From assembly GCF_033100395.1 (NCBI RefSeq), contig NZ_JAWLVJ010000023.1, positions 1-64,000 of the forward strand: a DNA stretch of 64,000 bases, given 5' to 3'. A model generated the notes under the pieces. That model saw nothing but the letters and a program-made list of their open reading frames with translations. It was not told the DNA's origin and did not search any database. How positions within the stretch are numbered: the first letter of the stretch is position 1; each line of letters opens with the position of its first letter. The stretch comes from Terasakiella sp033100395. Lineage in GTDB: Bacteria > Pseudomonadota > Alphaproteobacteria > Rhodospirillales > Terasakiellaceae. Shown here one piece after another: positions 43,349 through 51,627 of this stretch. Made by a program: the position numbers and the translations under genes.

Positions 43349-44671
43349 ATGTCAGACTATAAAATGCAATCATTCCGGATGGGTGATCTGATTCTGGAAG
43401 AAGGCGATGCACCGCGCTGTGCGTATGTGATCAAATCTGGTTCCGTGCAGATCATTAAAAAGCGCCGCGATGGGTCCGAACTGGTTTTATCTTCCCTGAA
43501 GCAAGGCGATATCTTTGGCGAAATGGGGTTGATTGATGCCGAACCACGTTCGGCCAGTGTGCGCGCAACCGATGATGTGTCTTTGATCGTGGTGGATGCC
43601 CCGACCTTTAAGGAAAAACAGGATGCGCTGGATGTTTTTTCCAAAAAACTGGTGCAAACCCTGATTTCGCGTCTTCGGGTGCAGAACCAGCAACTGGCGG
43701 ATTTGACAGAACCATCCAGCCTGTTAAAGGCGGCGCAGAAAGGGCAGATTGATAAAAAGGGGTCTTCCCATACCAACGTTTTGATCAAGGACGATTATCG
43801 AGAAAAAACTGACTTTGGCAGTATCCGCTTTTTGATGGGAGATGCCAACCCGCAGGCGCGCCAAGGCATCAAAGGTGGTCTGCATATGCAGGGTTTCCGC
43901 GAGATTGATGATATCAGCAACCCGAATGACTTTAAGAAACGTGTGGCCAATGAAAGCTACGATCTGATTTTGATGGATGGCAGTTTGGGGGTTCCTCATA
44001 TCGCAGAAGTCATTAAAAATATCCGTCATGGCAAAACCTCGGTCAGTCCGTTCTGTGTGATCTTTGGGGTGATTGATCAACCTGATCCGGCAACGTTGGA
44101 AAAACTGGCTGAAGCAGGGTTGGATGATGTGCTGGTGAAGCCAGTGGCTTTGGGCAATATTATTGACCGGGTAGAACGCCGGATTAAACAGCGCAAACCC
44201 TTTGTGGTGACGCTGGAATATGTTGGCCCGGATCGCCGCAGTGGCAAGCGCCCCAATCAGGAAGTCATTCCCTTGGTTCAGGTGCCAAATCCGCTGGCCT
44301 ATAAAGCTCTGCCGCGCCAGGACGCCAAGGAATTTGAAGCCAGCGAAAGACAGGCGCTGATGCGTATCGAAGAATTAAAGCTGGAACGTCATGCAGTTCA
44401 GATCGACTGGCTGCGTGGCAAGATCGCAACCCAACGTGCCGAGGGTCAGAGCACGGAATTTTTTATGGAAAAACTGATCACGGTGACAGGTATTCTGATA
44501 GAACGTCTGTCTAAAAAGGATGAGAAATCCCCGCAAATTCCGGTTTGTGAAAATATCCTGTCCATGATGGATGATTTCGAAGCGGGCATGGCGGAAATGG
44601 ACGGTCAGGACTGGGAAGATTTCTCTGCCCTTACCCGTCGTCTGCGTACAGAATTAAAACCGGCTACTTAA
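43349..44671 (+). CDS. Cyclic-nucleotide-binding domain fused to a response-regulator receiver
   Basis: The 440-residue protein has an N-terminal cNMP-binding domain (about 1-120; DLILEEGDAPRCAYVIKSGSVQII, GDIFGEMGLIDAEPRSASV). A receiver domain follows (about 158-280). It keeps the phosphoacceptor region DLILMDGS and the lysine in LVKPV, but the usual Thr/Ser after strand 4 is missing (VIFGVID). The C-terminal region (GPDRRSGKRP then helices to 440) has no recognised output domain. It follows the lpoA-like gene by 14 bases. The partner kinase is unknown. Confidence 0.82.
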   Translation: MSDYKMQSFRMGDLILEEGDAPRCAYVIKSGSVQIIKKRRDGSELVLSSLKQGDIFGEMGLIDAEPRSASVRATDDVSLIVVDAPTFKEKQDALDVFSKKLVQTLISRLRVQNQQLADLTEPSSLLKAAQKGQIDKKGSSHTNVLIKDDYREKTDFGSIRFLMGDANPQARQGIKGGLHMQGFREIDDISNPNDFKKRVANESYDLILMDGSLGVPHIAEVIKNIRHGKTSVSPFCVIFGVIDQPDPATLEKLAEAGLDDVLVKPVALGNIIDRVERRIKQRKPFVVTLEYVGPDRRSGKRPNQEVIPLVQVPNPLAYKALPRQDAKEFEASERQALMRIEELKLERHAVQIDWLRGKIATQRAEGQSTEFFMEKLITVTGILIERLSKKDEKSPQIPVCENILSMMDDFEAGMAEMDGQDWEDFSALTRRLRTELKPAT

Positions 44672-45803
44672 CCAGTTTTTCCAGAACCGCATTTAAGCAC
44701 TTGCGTCCCTTATCAGTGGTGCGCAGGTGATCATCTTCCCAGATGACAAAATCATATTCCAGCAGTTGGGAAAGGCCTTCGGTATCCACACTTTCGGTGA
44801 GTTTACGTGCCGTAATCTGTTCAAAATGGTTGGCTGAAATGCCGTCTTTCAAACGCATGCCCATCAGCAACAGTTCAATGATACGCTCATCCATATCAAG
44901 GCTTTTGCGTTTTTGCTCCCCCGATCCTTTTTCGAACACGCCTTTGAGCCACAGATCGGGCTTGTAAATCTGGTGGATGGCCTGATTCTGGCACCGGCTG
45001 TGCGCACCGGGGCCAATGCCGACATAGTCATCGCCCTGCCAGTAAATCAGATTGTGGCGGCTTTCCTGACCCATGCGGGCATGGTTTGAAATCTCGTAAG
45101 CGGGCATGCCTGCGCCTTCCAGAATATCCTGGGTCAGATCAAACATGTCTGCACCCAGGTCTTCATCGATGGCTTCCACGCCGTTTTTATAGAAGTCTGT
45201 CCCCGGCTCTATCGTCAGTTGGTAAAGGGAAATGTGCCCGGCCGATAGTTTAAGTGCCTCTTCCAGCTCTGCCTGCCAATCATCCAAGGTCTGGTCTGGT
45301 CGAGCATAGATCAGATCAAAGCTATAGCGATCAAAGTTTTTGGCCGCCAAGTCAAGGGCAGTGCGGGCCTCATCCATAGAATGCGCACGACCCAGAAATT
45401 TCAGTACTTCTTCGCGCAGGGACTGAATGCCGATGGACAGACGGTTGACCCCTGCTGATCGGAAATCGCGGAAGGTATGGCTTTCCACAGTTGTCGGGTT
45501 GGCTTCCAGCGTAATTTCCACATCGTCACTGAACCCCCACAGATTCTGGGTAGTGTTGATGATGCTTTCAACCGTGCTGGCTTTCATCAATGATGGGGTG
45601 CCGCCGCCAAAGAAGATGCTGGAAATTGTATGTCCGAAGGTTTCTGCATGGACACGCTTGAGTTCCTGTATATAGGCGCGTTCCCACATGTCTTCGTCAA
45701 TGGCCTTTGCGACATGGGAATTGAAATCGCAATAGGGACATTTGGACACACAGAATGGCCAGTGGACATAGAGGCCAAAGGGGCGGGTGATGGAATAGCT
45801 CAT
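44664..45803 (-). CDS. hemW: Radical SAM heme chaperone HemW
   Basis: HemW is a radical-SAM-related protein that delivers heme to respiratory enzymes. It was often misnamed as coproporphyrinogen oxidase. The 379 residues have CVSKCPYCDFNSH for the cluster, SIFFGGGTPSLM, LEANPTTVE, GVNRLSIGIQSL and a C-terminal wing domain. The gene is convergent with the cNMP/receiver gene (8-base overlap). It fits the heme-rich respiratory chain seen in the window. Confidence 0.95.
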   Translation of the reverse strand: MSYSITRPFGLYVHWPFCVSKCPYCDFNSHVAKAIDEDMWERAYIQELKRVHAETFGHTISSIFFGGGTPSLMKASTVESIINTTQNLWGFSDDVEITLEANPTTVESHTFRDFRSAGVNRLSIGIQSLREEVLKFLGRAHSMDEARTALDLAAKNFDRYSFDLIYARPDQTLDDWQAELEEALKLSAGHISLYQLTIEPGTDFYKNGVEAIDEDLGADMFDLTQDILEGAGMPAYEISNHARMGQESRHNLIYWQGDDYVGIGPGAHSRCQNQAIHQIYKPDLWLKGVFEKGSGEQKRKSLDMDERIIELLLMGMRLKDGISANHFEQITARKLTESVDTEGLSQLLEYDFVIWEDDHLRTTDKGRKCLNAVLEKLVK

Positions 45804-45900
45804 GAGGGCGAGGAGTACCTGAAAGACCGATCAAAAGCAAATGATGGTTTGAGTCCGAAAATGGCGAGCCATGAGGCGGAATTCATGTAGACTGTTTTTT

Positions 45901-47301
45901 ATGATTTTAGAACATGACATATGCTATCAGGCCTTAAAGACCCGCGATGCCCGATTTGACGGGCGATTTTTTACTGCTGTGTCTTCGACCGGGATTTTCT
46001 GTCGCCCGATCTGTCCGGCCACAACGCCTAAGCCGGAAAACTGTACCTTTTATCCGTCAGCCAGTGCAGCCTTGAATGCCGGGTTTCGCCCGTGCCTTCG
46101 GTGCCGCCCGGAAAGTGCGCCTGCCAGTCCAGCCTGGCTCGGCACCCAAGCTTTGGTCAGCCGTGCTATGCGTCTGATCGAAGAAGGTGCATTGGACGAA
46201 GGTCAGACGGTGGAAAATCTGTGTGATCGTCTGGGTGTGGGGGAACGCCATTTGCGCCGTCTCTTTAATGAACATCTGGGGGCATCGCCCAAGCAGGTGG
46301 CCCAGACGAGACGGTTGATGTTTGCCAAACGGTTGCTGGTTCAAACCACAGCCCCGATTACAGAAATTTCCTATGCCTCCGGCTTTAACAGCCTGCGTCG
46401 TTTTAACGATGCCTATAAATCCGCCTTTGGATTTGCCCCGTCACATGAGCGTAAAAACAAGGAAGAAACAGGGACCTTAAATGAGATTACCTTGCGTTTT
46501 AACTTTCGCATGCCTTATGATTGGAAGGGACTATTAGATTTTTTTAAGTCACGCGCGCTGAAGCCGATTGAGTGGGTGGAGGAGGAAACCTATCACCGCA
46601 CTTTCATGTTAAAGGGCCAAAAGGCACAGATTTCTGTCAGTTGTGAGGCGGAAAAGAATCGATTGAAAGCGGTGATCACCAATGTGGCGGTGCCGGATCT
46701 GCGCGATATCGCCCAACGTATCCGTCGCATGTTTGACGTAGATGCCGACCCGCTGGCGATTGCCCATGATTTATCGAAAGACAAGGTTCTGGCCCCGGTC
46801 ATTCAGGATCATCCGGGTCTGCGCCTGCCCGGTGCGTGGGATGGATTTGAAATTGCCGTGCGTGCCATCATTGGTCAGCAAATCAGTGTGAAGGGGGCGC
46901 GCACCATTTGCCGGCGGCTGGTGGAACGGGTGGGCAAACCCTGTTTCCCGACCGCTGCTGATGTGGCTGAAACCGATCTGGAAGGACTGGGCCTGACCCA
47001 ACGTCGGATCAAAACGTTGAAGAACCTTGCGCAACATTGGACGGATCTGGATGCAGGCAAACCTGTGGAAGAGACCATCAAGGATTTATGTGATCTACCT
47101 GGCATTGGCCCTTGGACGGCGCACTATATCGTCATGCGCGCCTTTGGGGAGCCGGATACCTATCCGGTGGCTGATTTGGGGCTGATTCGGGCGTTGGAAG
47201 GTCAGAATGTGCCTGCCACCAAGGCGGACCTGGAAAAACGTGCTGAAAACTGGCGACCCTGGCGGGCCTATGGTGCCCTTTATCTCTGGAGGCTTTATTA
47301 A
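45901..47301 (+). CDS. alkA: Ada-type sensor / AraC HTH / AlkA 3-methyladenine glycosylase fusion
   Basis: The 466-residue protein excises alkylated bases and may sense methyl damage. The N-terminal Ada-like zinc domain has cysteines at about 34, 38, 65 and 68 (FCRPIC and CLRC). An AraC-type helix-turn-helix follows (VENLCDRLGVGERHLRRLFNEHLG and ITEISYASGFNSLRRFNDAY). The rest is AlkA with the HhH motif LCDLPGIGPWTAHYIVMRAFGE and the catalytic region YPVADLGL. I start at MILEHDICYQ because the frame upstream lacks a match. ogt is 1 base downstream, so the two form a repair operon. Confidence 0.93.
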   Translation: MILEHDICYQALKTRDARFDGRFFTAVSSTGIFCRPICPATTPKPENCTFYPSASAALNAGFRPCLRCRPESAPASPAWLGTQALVSRAMRLIEEGALDEGQTVENLCDRLGVGERHLRRLFNEHLGASPKQVAQTRRLMFAKRLLVQTTAPITEISYASGFNSLRRFNDAYKSAFGFAPSHERKNKEETGTLNEITLRFNFRMPYDWKGLLDFFKSRALKPIEWVEEETYHRTFMLKGQKAQISVSCEAEKNRLKAVITNVAVPDLRDIAQRIRRMFDVDADPLAIAHDLSKDKVLAPVIQDHPGLRLPGAWDGFEIAVRAIIGQQISVKGARTICRRLVERVGKPCFPTAADVAETDLEGLGLTQRRIKTLKNLAQHWTDLDAGKPVEETIKDLCDLPGIGPWTAHYIVMRAFGEPDTYPVADLGLIRALEGQNVPATKADLEKRAENWRPWRAYGALYLWRLY

Positions 47302-47302
47302 G

Positions 47303-47794
47303 ATGTTTATTGAACAGTTTGACAGCCCCTGTGGCACAATCTCCATTATCTTTGATGAAAAGGATGTGCTCTATCATCTGGATTTTCCCGATCAGGGGGA
47401 TCGTCAGAACCGGATGATTGAAAAACGTTTTAAAGATATTGTGCTTGAAAAAGGCCAATCTGATCACATCAAAAGCCATTTGCTGGCCTATATGAACGGT
47501 GATTTCGCAGCACTTGATAAGATACCCTGTGATTTGGGCGGAACAGAGTTCCAAAACCGTGTCTGGCAGGCCTTGAAAGAAATTCCGGTCGGAAAAACCT
47601 ATAGCTATTTGGAACTTGCCGAGAAAATCGGCAATAAAAAAGCGGTACGCGCGGTGGCACGCGCCAATGCGCTGAACCCTGTTTCGCTGATTTATCCCTG
47701 CCATCGGGTCATTGGATCAGATGGGTCTCTGACCGGATATGCAGGCGGGTTGGATCGCAAAGATTGGTTGTTGCGTCATGAAGGGGCCATATAG
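47303..47794 (+). CDS. ogt: Methylated-DNA-protein-cysteine methyltransferase (Ogt type)
   Basis: Ogt removes O6-methyl groups from guanine by transfer to its own cysteine. The 163 residues start at MFIEQFDSPCGTIS with CTGGAGG upstream. The core motif GTEFQNRVWQALKEIPVGKTYSY and the suicide-cysteine block LIYPCHRVIGSDGSLTGYAGG are intact. The start is one base past the alkA stop, so the pair should be translated together. Confidence 0.96.
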   Translation: MFIEQFDSPCGTISIIFDEKDVLYHLDFPDQGDRQNRMIEKRFKDIVLEKGQSDHIKSHLLAYMNGDFAALDKIPCDLGGTEFQNRVWQALKEIPVGKTYSYLELAEKIGNKKAVRAVARANALNPVSLIYPCHRVIGSDGSLTGYAGGLDRKDWLLRHEGAI

Positions 47795-47871
47795 GCAAAG
47801 TGACTTATTGCATTTAGGATTGTATCGGCTACATTGAGCTTTAGTGAACCGATTTAGAAAGCTCTTTCCCT

Positions 47872-48489
47872 ATGCTGCGCCTGTTATTTGCTCTCAGCCT
47901 TTTGATTTTTACCACACCTGCTTTCGCACAGGATGTGAAACTGACGGCTGAACAGATGGAACTGGCGGAAAAGCTGCGCACGTACTTGAATGGGATGCAG
48001 ACTTTGAAAGGTAGCTTTGCCCAGATCAGTTCCAACGGGGATTATGCGGATGGCAAGGTTGTGCTGTCGCGTCCGGGTAAAATGCGCCTGACTTATAATC
48101 CACCACTGAAATCGGAAATCGTGGTGCGCAAAGGCACCATTATTTATCACGACAAAGAATTTAAGCAGGTGACTTATTATCCGCTCAGCGCCACGCCGCT
48201 TGAAGTTCTGCTGCAGGATAAACTTTCTTTCGAAGACGATGTACGTATCGTTGATCTGGCAGAGGCCCCTGGTGTGATTGAACTGATGCTGGTGGATCGT
48301 GATGATCCCGGGATGGGGTCAGTTACCCTTGTTTTTTCGACCGCGCCGATTGAATTGCGCAAATGGACGGTGGTCGATGCCCAAGGCATCATGACGCAGG
48401 TTTCCCTGCTAAATGCCCGATCAGGCGTAGAGGTTGACCCGAAGACCTTTGACTTTATTGATCCGAAATATAACCAGATCGATAATTAA
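47872..48489 (+). CDS. lolA: Outer-membrane lipoprotein carrier protein LolA-like
   Basis: LolA carries lipoproteins across the periplasm to the outer membrane. The 205-residue protein has a signal peptide (LLFALSLLIFTTPAFAQ). The mature fold has LNGMQTLKGSFAQISSNG, GKVVLSRPGKMRLTYNPP and a final FDFIDPKYNQID. It lies between the repair genes and xthA. This placement, with no lolB near, is common in alphaproteobacteria. Confidence 0.92.
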   Translation: MLRLLFALSLLIFTTPAFAQDVKLTAEQMELAEKLRTYLNGMQTLKGSFAQISSNGDYADGKVVLSRPGKMRLTYNPPLKSEIVVRKGTIIYHDKEFKQVTYYPLSATPLEVLLQDKLSFEDDVRIVDLAEAPGVIELMLVDRDDPGMGSVTLVFSTAPIELRKWTVVDAQGIMTQVSLLNARSGVEVDPKTFDFIDPKYNQIDN

Positions 48490-48669
48490 GCTTAGAATCA
48501 AGGCTCTATAGCCATGCTTTAATTGCATGGCTGACATGCATAAATTGCATTAACGATTCACGATTCCAATTCCAATTTATACTACAGATCGGTTGTGTTG
48601 AGTGTACACAGCCCCTCATGGGTGGTTCCCCTGCCGCCCGACCGCTCTCACATAATGAGAGAATCCTAT

Positions 48670-48707
48670 AAGCGTCCGACACCCCCTAGTCGGGCGCTTT
48701 TCTTTTC
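48670..48707 (+). terminator. Intrinsic terminator after lolA
   Basis: AGCGTCCGAC pairs with GTCGGGCGCT (one internal mismatch) and is followed by TTTTCTTTTC. It lies 180 bases after lolA and 41 bases before xthA. It could end lolA, or a short RNA from the intervening 260 bases, in which I see no gene. Confidence 0.65.
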
Positions 48708-48748
48708 TGCTATAAGGGGAGCCGTTTTATCTCAGATGGGGAAAATCC

Positions 48749-49540
48749 ATGAAGCTGGTCACCTGGAATATCAATTCCGTACGCATTCGTCTGGAACATG
48801 TCAAAAAACTGGTTCAGGACCATAACCCGGATGTGATCTGCTTCCAGGAAACCAAGGTGCGCGATGAACAATTCCCACTGGAGGATTTGCAGGGTCTCGG
48901 CTATCCGCACACCCATTTTCGGGGCGAAAAAAGCTATAACGGGGTTGCGATCCTGTCGAAAATCCCGTTTGAAGGAACCGATGGCCTTTCCTGGTGTGAG
49001 CGCGAGGACAAACGTCATGTGAGCGTGGTTCTAGAAGGGGGTGTAGAGTTGAACAACTTCTATATCCCGGCTGGCGGGGACGAGCCGGATGCAGAGAAAA
49101 ACCCGAAATTTGCCCATAAGCTTCAGTTCCTGGATGAAATGACAGTCTGGTCTGGTGATCGATATGCTGAGGATAAAAAACGTATCATGGTCGGTGATTT
49201 CAACATCGCCCCGCTGGAAACCGATGTGTGGGATCACAAGAAACTGAAAAACATCATCACCCATACCGCGATTGAAATTGATCGTCTGGATAAGTTGCAG
49301 GCCTCCGGTCAGTGGGTAGATGCCATGCGTATGCATATCCTGCCGGATGAAAAATGCTTTACCTGGTGGAGCTATCGCGCCCGCGACTGGCGTGCCTCAA
49401 ACAAGGGACGTCGTCTCGACCACGTCTGGGTCACGCCAAACCTGAAAGACGGGGTAAAAGCGTGTGAAGTTCTGCTGGATTTGCGCGGCGAAGAAAAACC
49501 GAGCGATCACGCCCCGGTGCTTGTTGAGATTGCACTCTAG
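48749..49540 (+). CDS. xthA: Exodeoxyribonuclease III
   Basis: XthA is a 3' to 5' exonuclease and AP endonuclease in base-excision repair. The 263 residues have the full set of motifs: LVTWNINSVRIRLEHV, ICFQETKVRDEQFP, YNGVAILSK, GDFNIAP, FTWWSYRARDWRASNKGRRLDHVWV and SDHAPV. It follows a terminator and is convergent with the solute-binding gene, sharing 4 bases. It acts with AlkA, encoded two genes upstream, in the same repair pathway. Confidence 0.97.
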   Translation: MKLVTWNINSVRIRLEHVKKLVQDHNPDVICFQETKVRDEQFPLEDLQGLGYPHTHFRGEKSYNGVAILSKIPFEGTDGLSWCEREDKRHVSVVLEGGVELNNFYIPAGGDEPDAEKNPKFAHKLQFLDEMTVWSGDRYAEDKKRIMVGDFNIAPLETDVWDHKKLKNIITHTAIEIDRLDKLQASGQWVDAMRMHILPDEKCFTWWSYRARDWRASNKGRRLDHVWVTPNLKDGVKACEVLLDLRGEEKPSDHAPVLVEIAL

Positions 49541-50409
49541 TCTATAACGTTCGGCACGTCTTTTTTGTGGATGAAGTAATCCATGTAAGTGGTGCGAAAG
49601 GGGATATTTCCGCCGTTCCATTCTTCATGGTATTTCAGGAACTGGATCAGCGCTTCTTCGGTGAAGTGCTGATTGATCCTTTCAATAATCTTCTGACCGA
49701 AAGCATCGTTCTCGCAGGCCACATAGACTTTTTTATAGATATCATGTTCGATGATGGGGTAGCTGATATAGTCATCCCCCAAGCCATCGCTGCGGCGTTG
49801 GTTGGTAATGGTGGTCGGATAACCGATAGTGTAATCCACCCGACCATGCAGCAATAAACGCAGGTCAATATGGTTGCGTCCCCCTGATTGCTGCACCAGA
49901 TTTTCTTTGTTCAGATACGGTTTCAGATAGGGATAGAGAACGGGATATCGGCTCTGACCTGCGTCATTGTTAAAGATCAGTCGCATGGTAGCGAGCTTGA
50001 GGTCTTCCTGTTTCAGTAATTCTTCGATGGATTGCGGTGTACCCGGTACTCCGATGCGTCGTTGATGGCGCTTGGGAAAGATCAAAACATGCGGCGGCGT
50101 GAACGTATAGCCCTTGGACAACAAAAGCTTATCCGGGAAAAAGCCACCCCATAAATGGGCCGAACAGCGCTGTGGTTTGAAGATTTCCGTGCTCCAACGA
50201 GGGACATTTACATATTGAATATGATGATCATAATCTGGCAGCCATTCCATAAAATGTTGCAGGAATTTATCGGCATAGCCTTGGTTTTGAAGGGGGCCAG
50301 TGCGCACGAATTCAGGGGGGAGATCCCAGATCAGCCAGGTGATCTTTTCTGTGGCAAGCGCAGGCAGGCTGACCAGAAAACAACCTAAAAAGACAAGCTG
50401 TTTCAGCAT
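49537..50409 (-). CDS. Periplasmic solute-binding-like protein (family 3 type)
   Basis: The 290-residue protein has a signal peptide (LVFLGCFLVSLPALA) and a mature part that starts EKITWLIWDLPPEF. It resembles the protein at 5402 in length and in blocks such as EWLPDYDHHIQYVNVPRW and KIIERINQHFTEEALIQFLKYHEEW. No transport genes accompany it. It lies 9 bases downstream of the ParA-like gene on the same strand, so the two may be co-transcribed. The ligand is unknown. Confidence 0.78.
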   Translation of the reverse strand: MLKQLVFLGCFLVSLPALATEKITWLIWDLPPEFVRTGPLQNQGYADKFLQHFMEWLPDYDHHIQYVNVPRWSTEIFKPQRCSAHLWGGFFPDKLLLSKGYTFTPPHVLIFPKRHQRRIGVPGTPQSIEELLKQEDLKLATMRLIFNNDAGQSRYPVLYPYLKPYLNKENLVQQSGGRNHIDLRLLLHGRVDYTIGYPTTITNQRRSDGLGDDYISYPIIEHDIYKKVYVACENDAFGQKIIERINQHFTEEALIQFLKYHEEWNGGNIPFRTTYMDYFIHKKDVPNVID

Positions 50410-50418
50410 GGCCGGCCC

Positions 50419-51435
50419 CTATTCCATCCCCAGAAAGGCTAAGGCCATTCCGGCAGTGAGGGCCAGGGCCATAATCACCCCGTTACGGATGGAGACCCTG
50501 AAGCTGTTGGGTTGTTCTTCTGCCTGATGATGAACGGGTTGGGTCTGGGCCTCAATCGGGCCTTTGTCTTCCAGATGGATCGGGTGACCAGTGGGGGAAA
50601 TATCTTTATTGCGCAACCAGCCAAAGACCCCGTCCATAATGGCGCTGTGATATTCCTGTAGGGATTTGCCTTCTTGCTTGGTCCATTTCAGCACTTCGGC
50701 GCAGGCATTGACATAGGCTTGTGCACCCAAAGAATTGGGGGAATGCAGAACAACCGGGCGTCCTAAAAAGGCACTTTCGGCGATTTTGGGTTCGACCGGA
50801 ATGGCAGTCTGCAGTACCTGATGTTTAAAATGGGCGCGAATTTCCGTATCGACCAGTTGATGGAGCTTTTGATTCTGATCCGTCAGGGTCATCAGGATTC
50901 GGTAGTCCAGATCATGCGCAGCTTCAATTTTAATATCGGCAATAGATTGTTCCATCTGTTGCAGGCCTGCAATGGCGAAACTTTCACTTTGTACCGGAAC
51001 AATGACATTCTGGGCTGCAACCAGGGCGTTCAGGCTGAGAATCCCGAAAGAGGGCGGGCAGTCGATGAGGATGAAGTCATGGGTGCCGTCATGTTCTTTT
51101 AGGGCTTCACGCAGCCAGAATTCCGGATCTTCATCATCAGAAGAAATGGTACTTAAGGCTGCCAGCTGAAAGGTGGCCGGTACCAGCGACACACCCGGCA
51201 GGTCGGTGTCAATCGCAACAGTTTCAAGGGGTTCTTCCCCTAAAATCAATTCGTAACTGCCATGCTTGATGGTTTTGAGATTAAGACCAAGCCCGGTGGC
51301 GGCATTACTTTGCGGGTCCATATCCACAATCAGAACAGAATTTCCACCGGCTGCAAGGCCGCTGGCAATATTTAGAGTCGTTGTGGTTTTTCCAACGCCC
51401 CCTTTATGGTTCATGACAGCAATGATGGCAGTCAT
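50419..51435 (-). CDS. ParA/Soj-family ATPase with a C-terminal membrane helix
   Basis: The protein has 338 residues. The N-terminal 250 form a ParA/MinD-type ATPase: deviant Walker A KGGVGKTT (11-18), DMDPQSNAATGLG, and Walker B FILIDCPPSFG. A proline- and glutamine-rich linker (about 280-312) follows. The last 20 residues (NGVIMALALTAGMALAFLG) are a strong membrane helix, which classical ParA lacks. No parB gene or parS site is visible. The arrangement suggests an ATPase tethered to the membrane that positions some cargo. A solute-binding gene follows at 9 bases. Confidence 0.85.
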   Translation of the reverse strand: MTAIIAVMNHKGGVGKTTTTLNIASGLAAGGNSVLIVDMDPQSNAATGLGLNLKTIKHGSYELILGEEPLETVAIDTDLPGVSLVPATFQLAALSTISSDDEDPEFWLREALKEHDGTHDFILIDCPPSFGILSLNALVAAQNVIVPVQSESFAIAGLQQMEQSIADIKIEAAHDLDYRILMTLTDQNQKLHQLVDTEIRAHFKHQVLQTAIPVEPKIAESAFLGRPVVLHSPNSLGAQAYVNACAEVLKWTKQEGKSLQEYHSAIMDGVFGWLRNKDISPTGHPIHLEDKGPIEAQTQPVHHQAEEQPNSFRVSIRNGVIMALALTAGMALAFLGME

Positions 51436-51627
51436 TTCACACTCACCGTTCTGTTTTTATCAACCTAGATTAAGGCTTTAGTCTTTAAAAGCAAAGGAGC
51501 TTTTTGGCTGATATGTAATTTAACCTAATTGCAGGCGGGTATAAAGCTGGTGTAAATTCAATCCTGTGGGTCACTTTTGGAACAATTATAATTAACTTAA
51601 AGGGCGCAAGCTGAACTGAGGACTACC

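Noticed and set aside
48490..48748. Small RNA gene between lolA and xthA
   Set aside because: There is a terminator and a small CTCTCA/TGAGAG hairpin, but no clear promoter or known RNA motif, so I list only the terminator.
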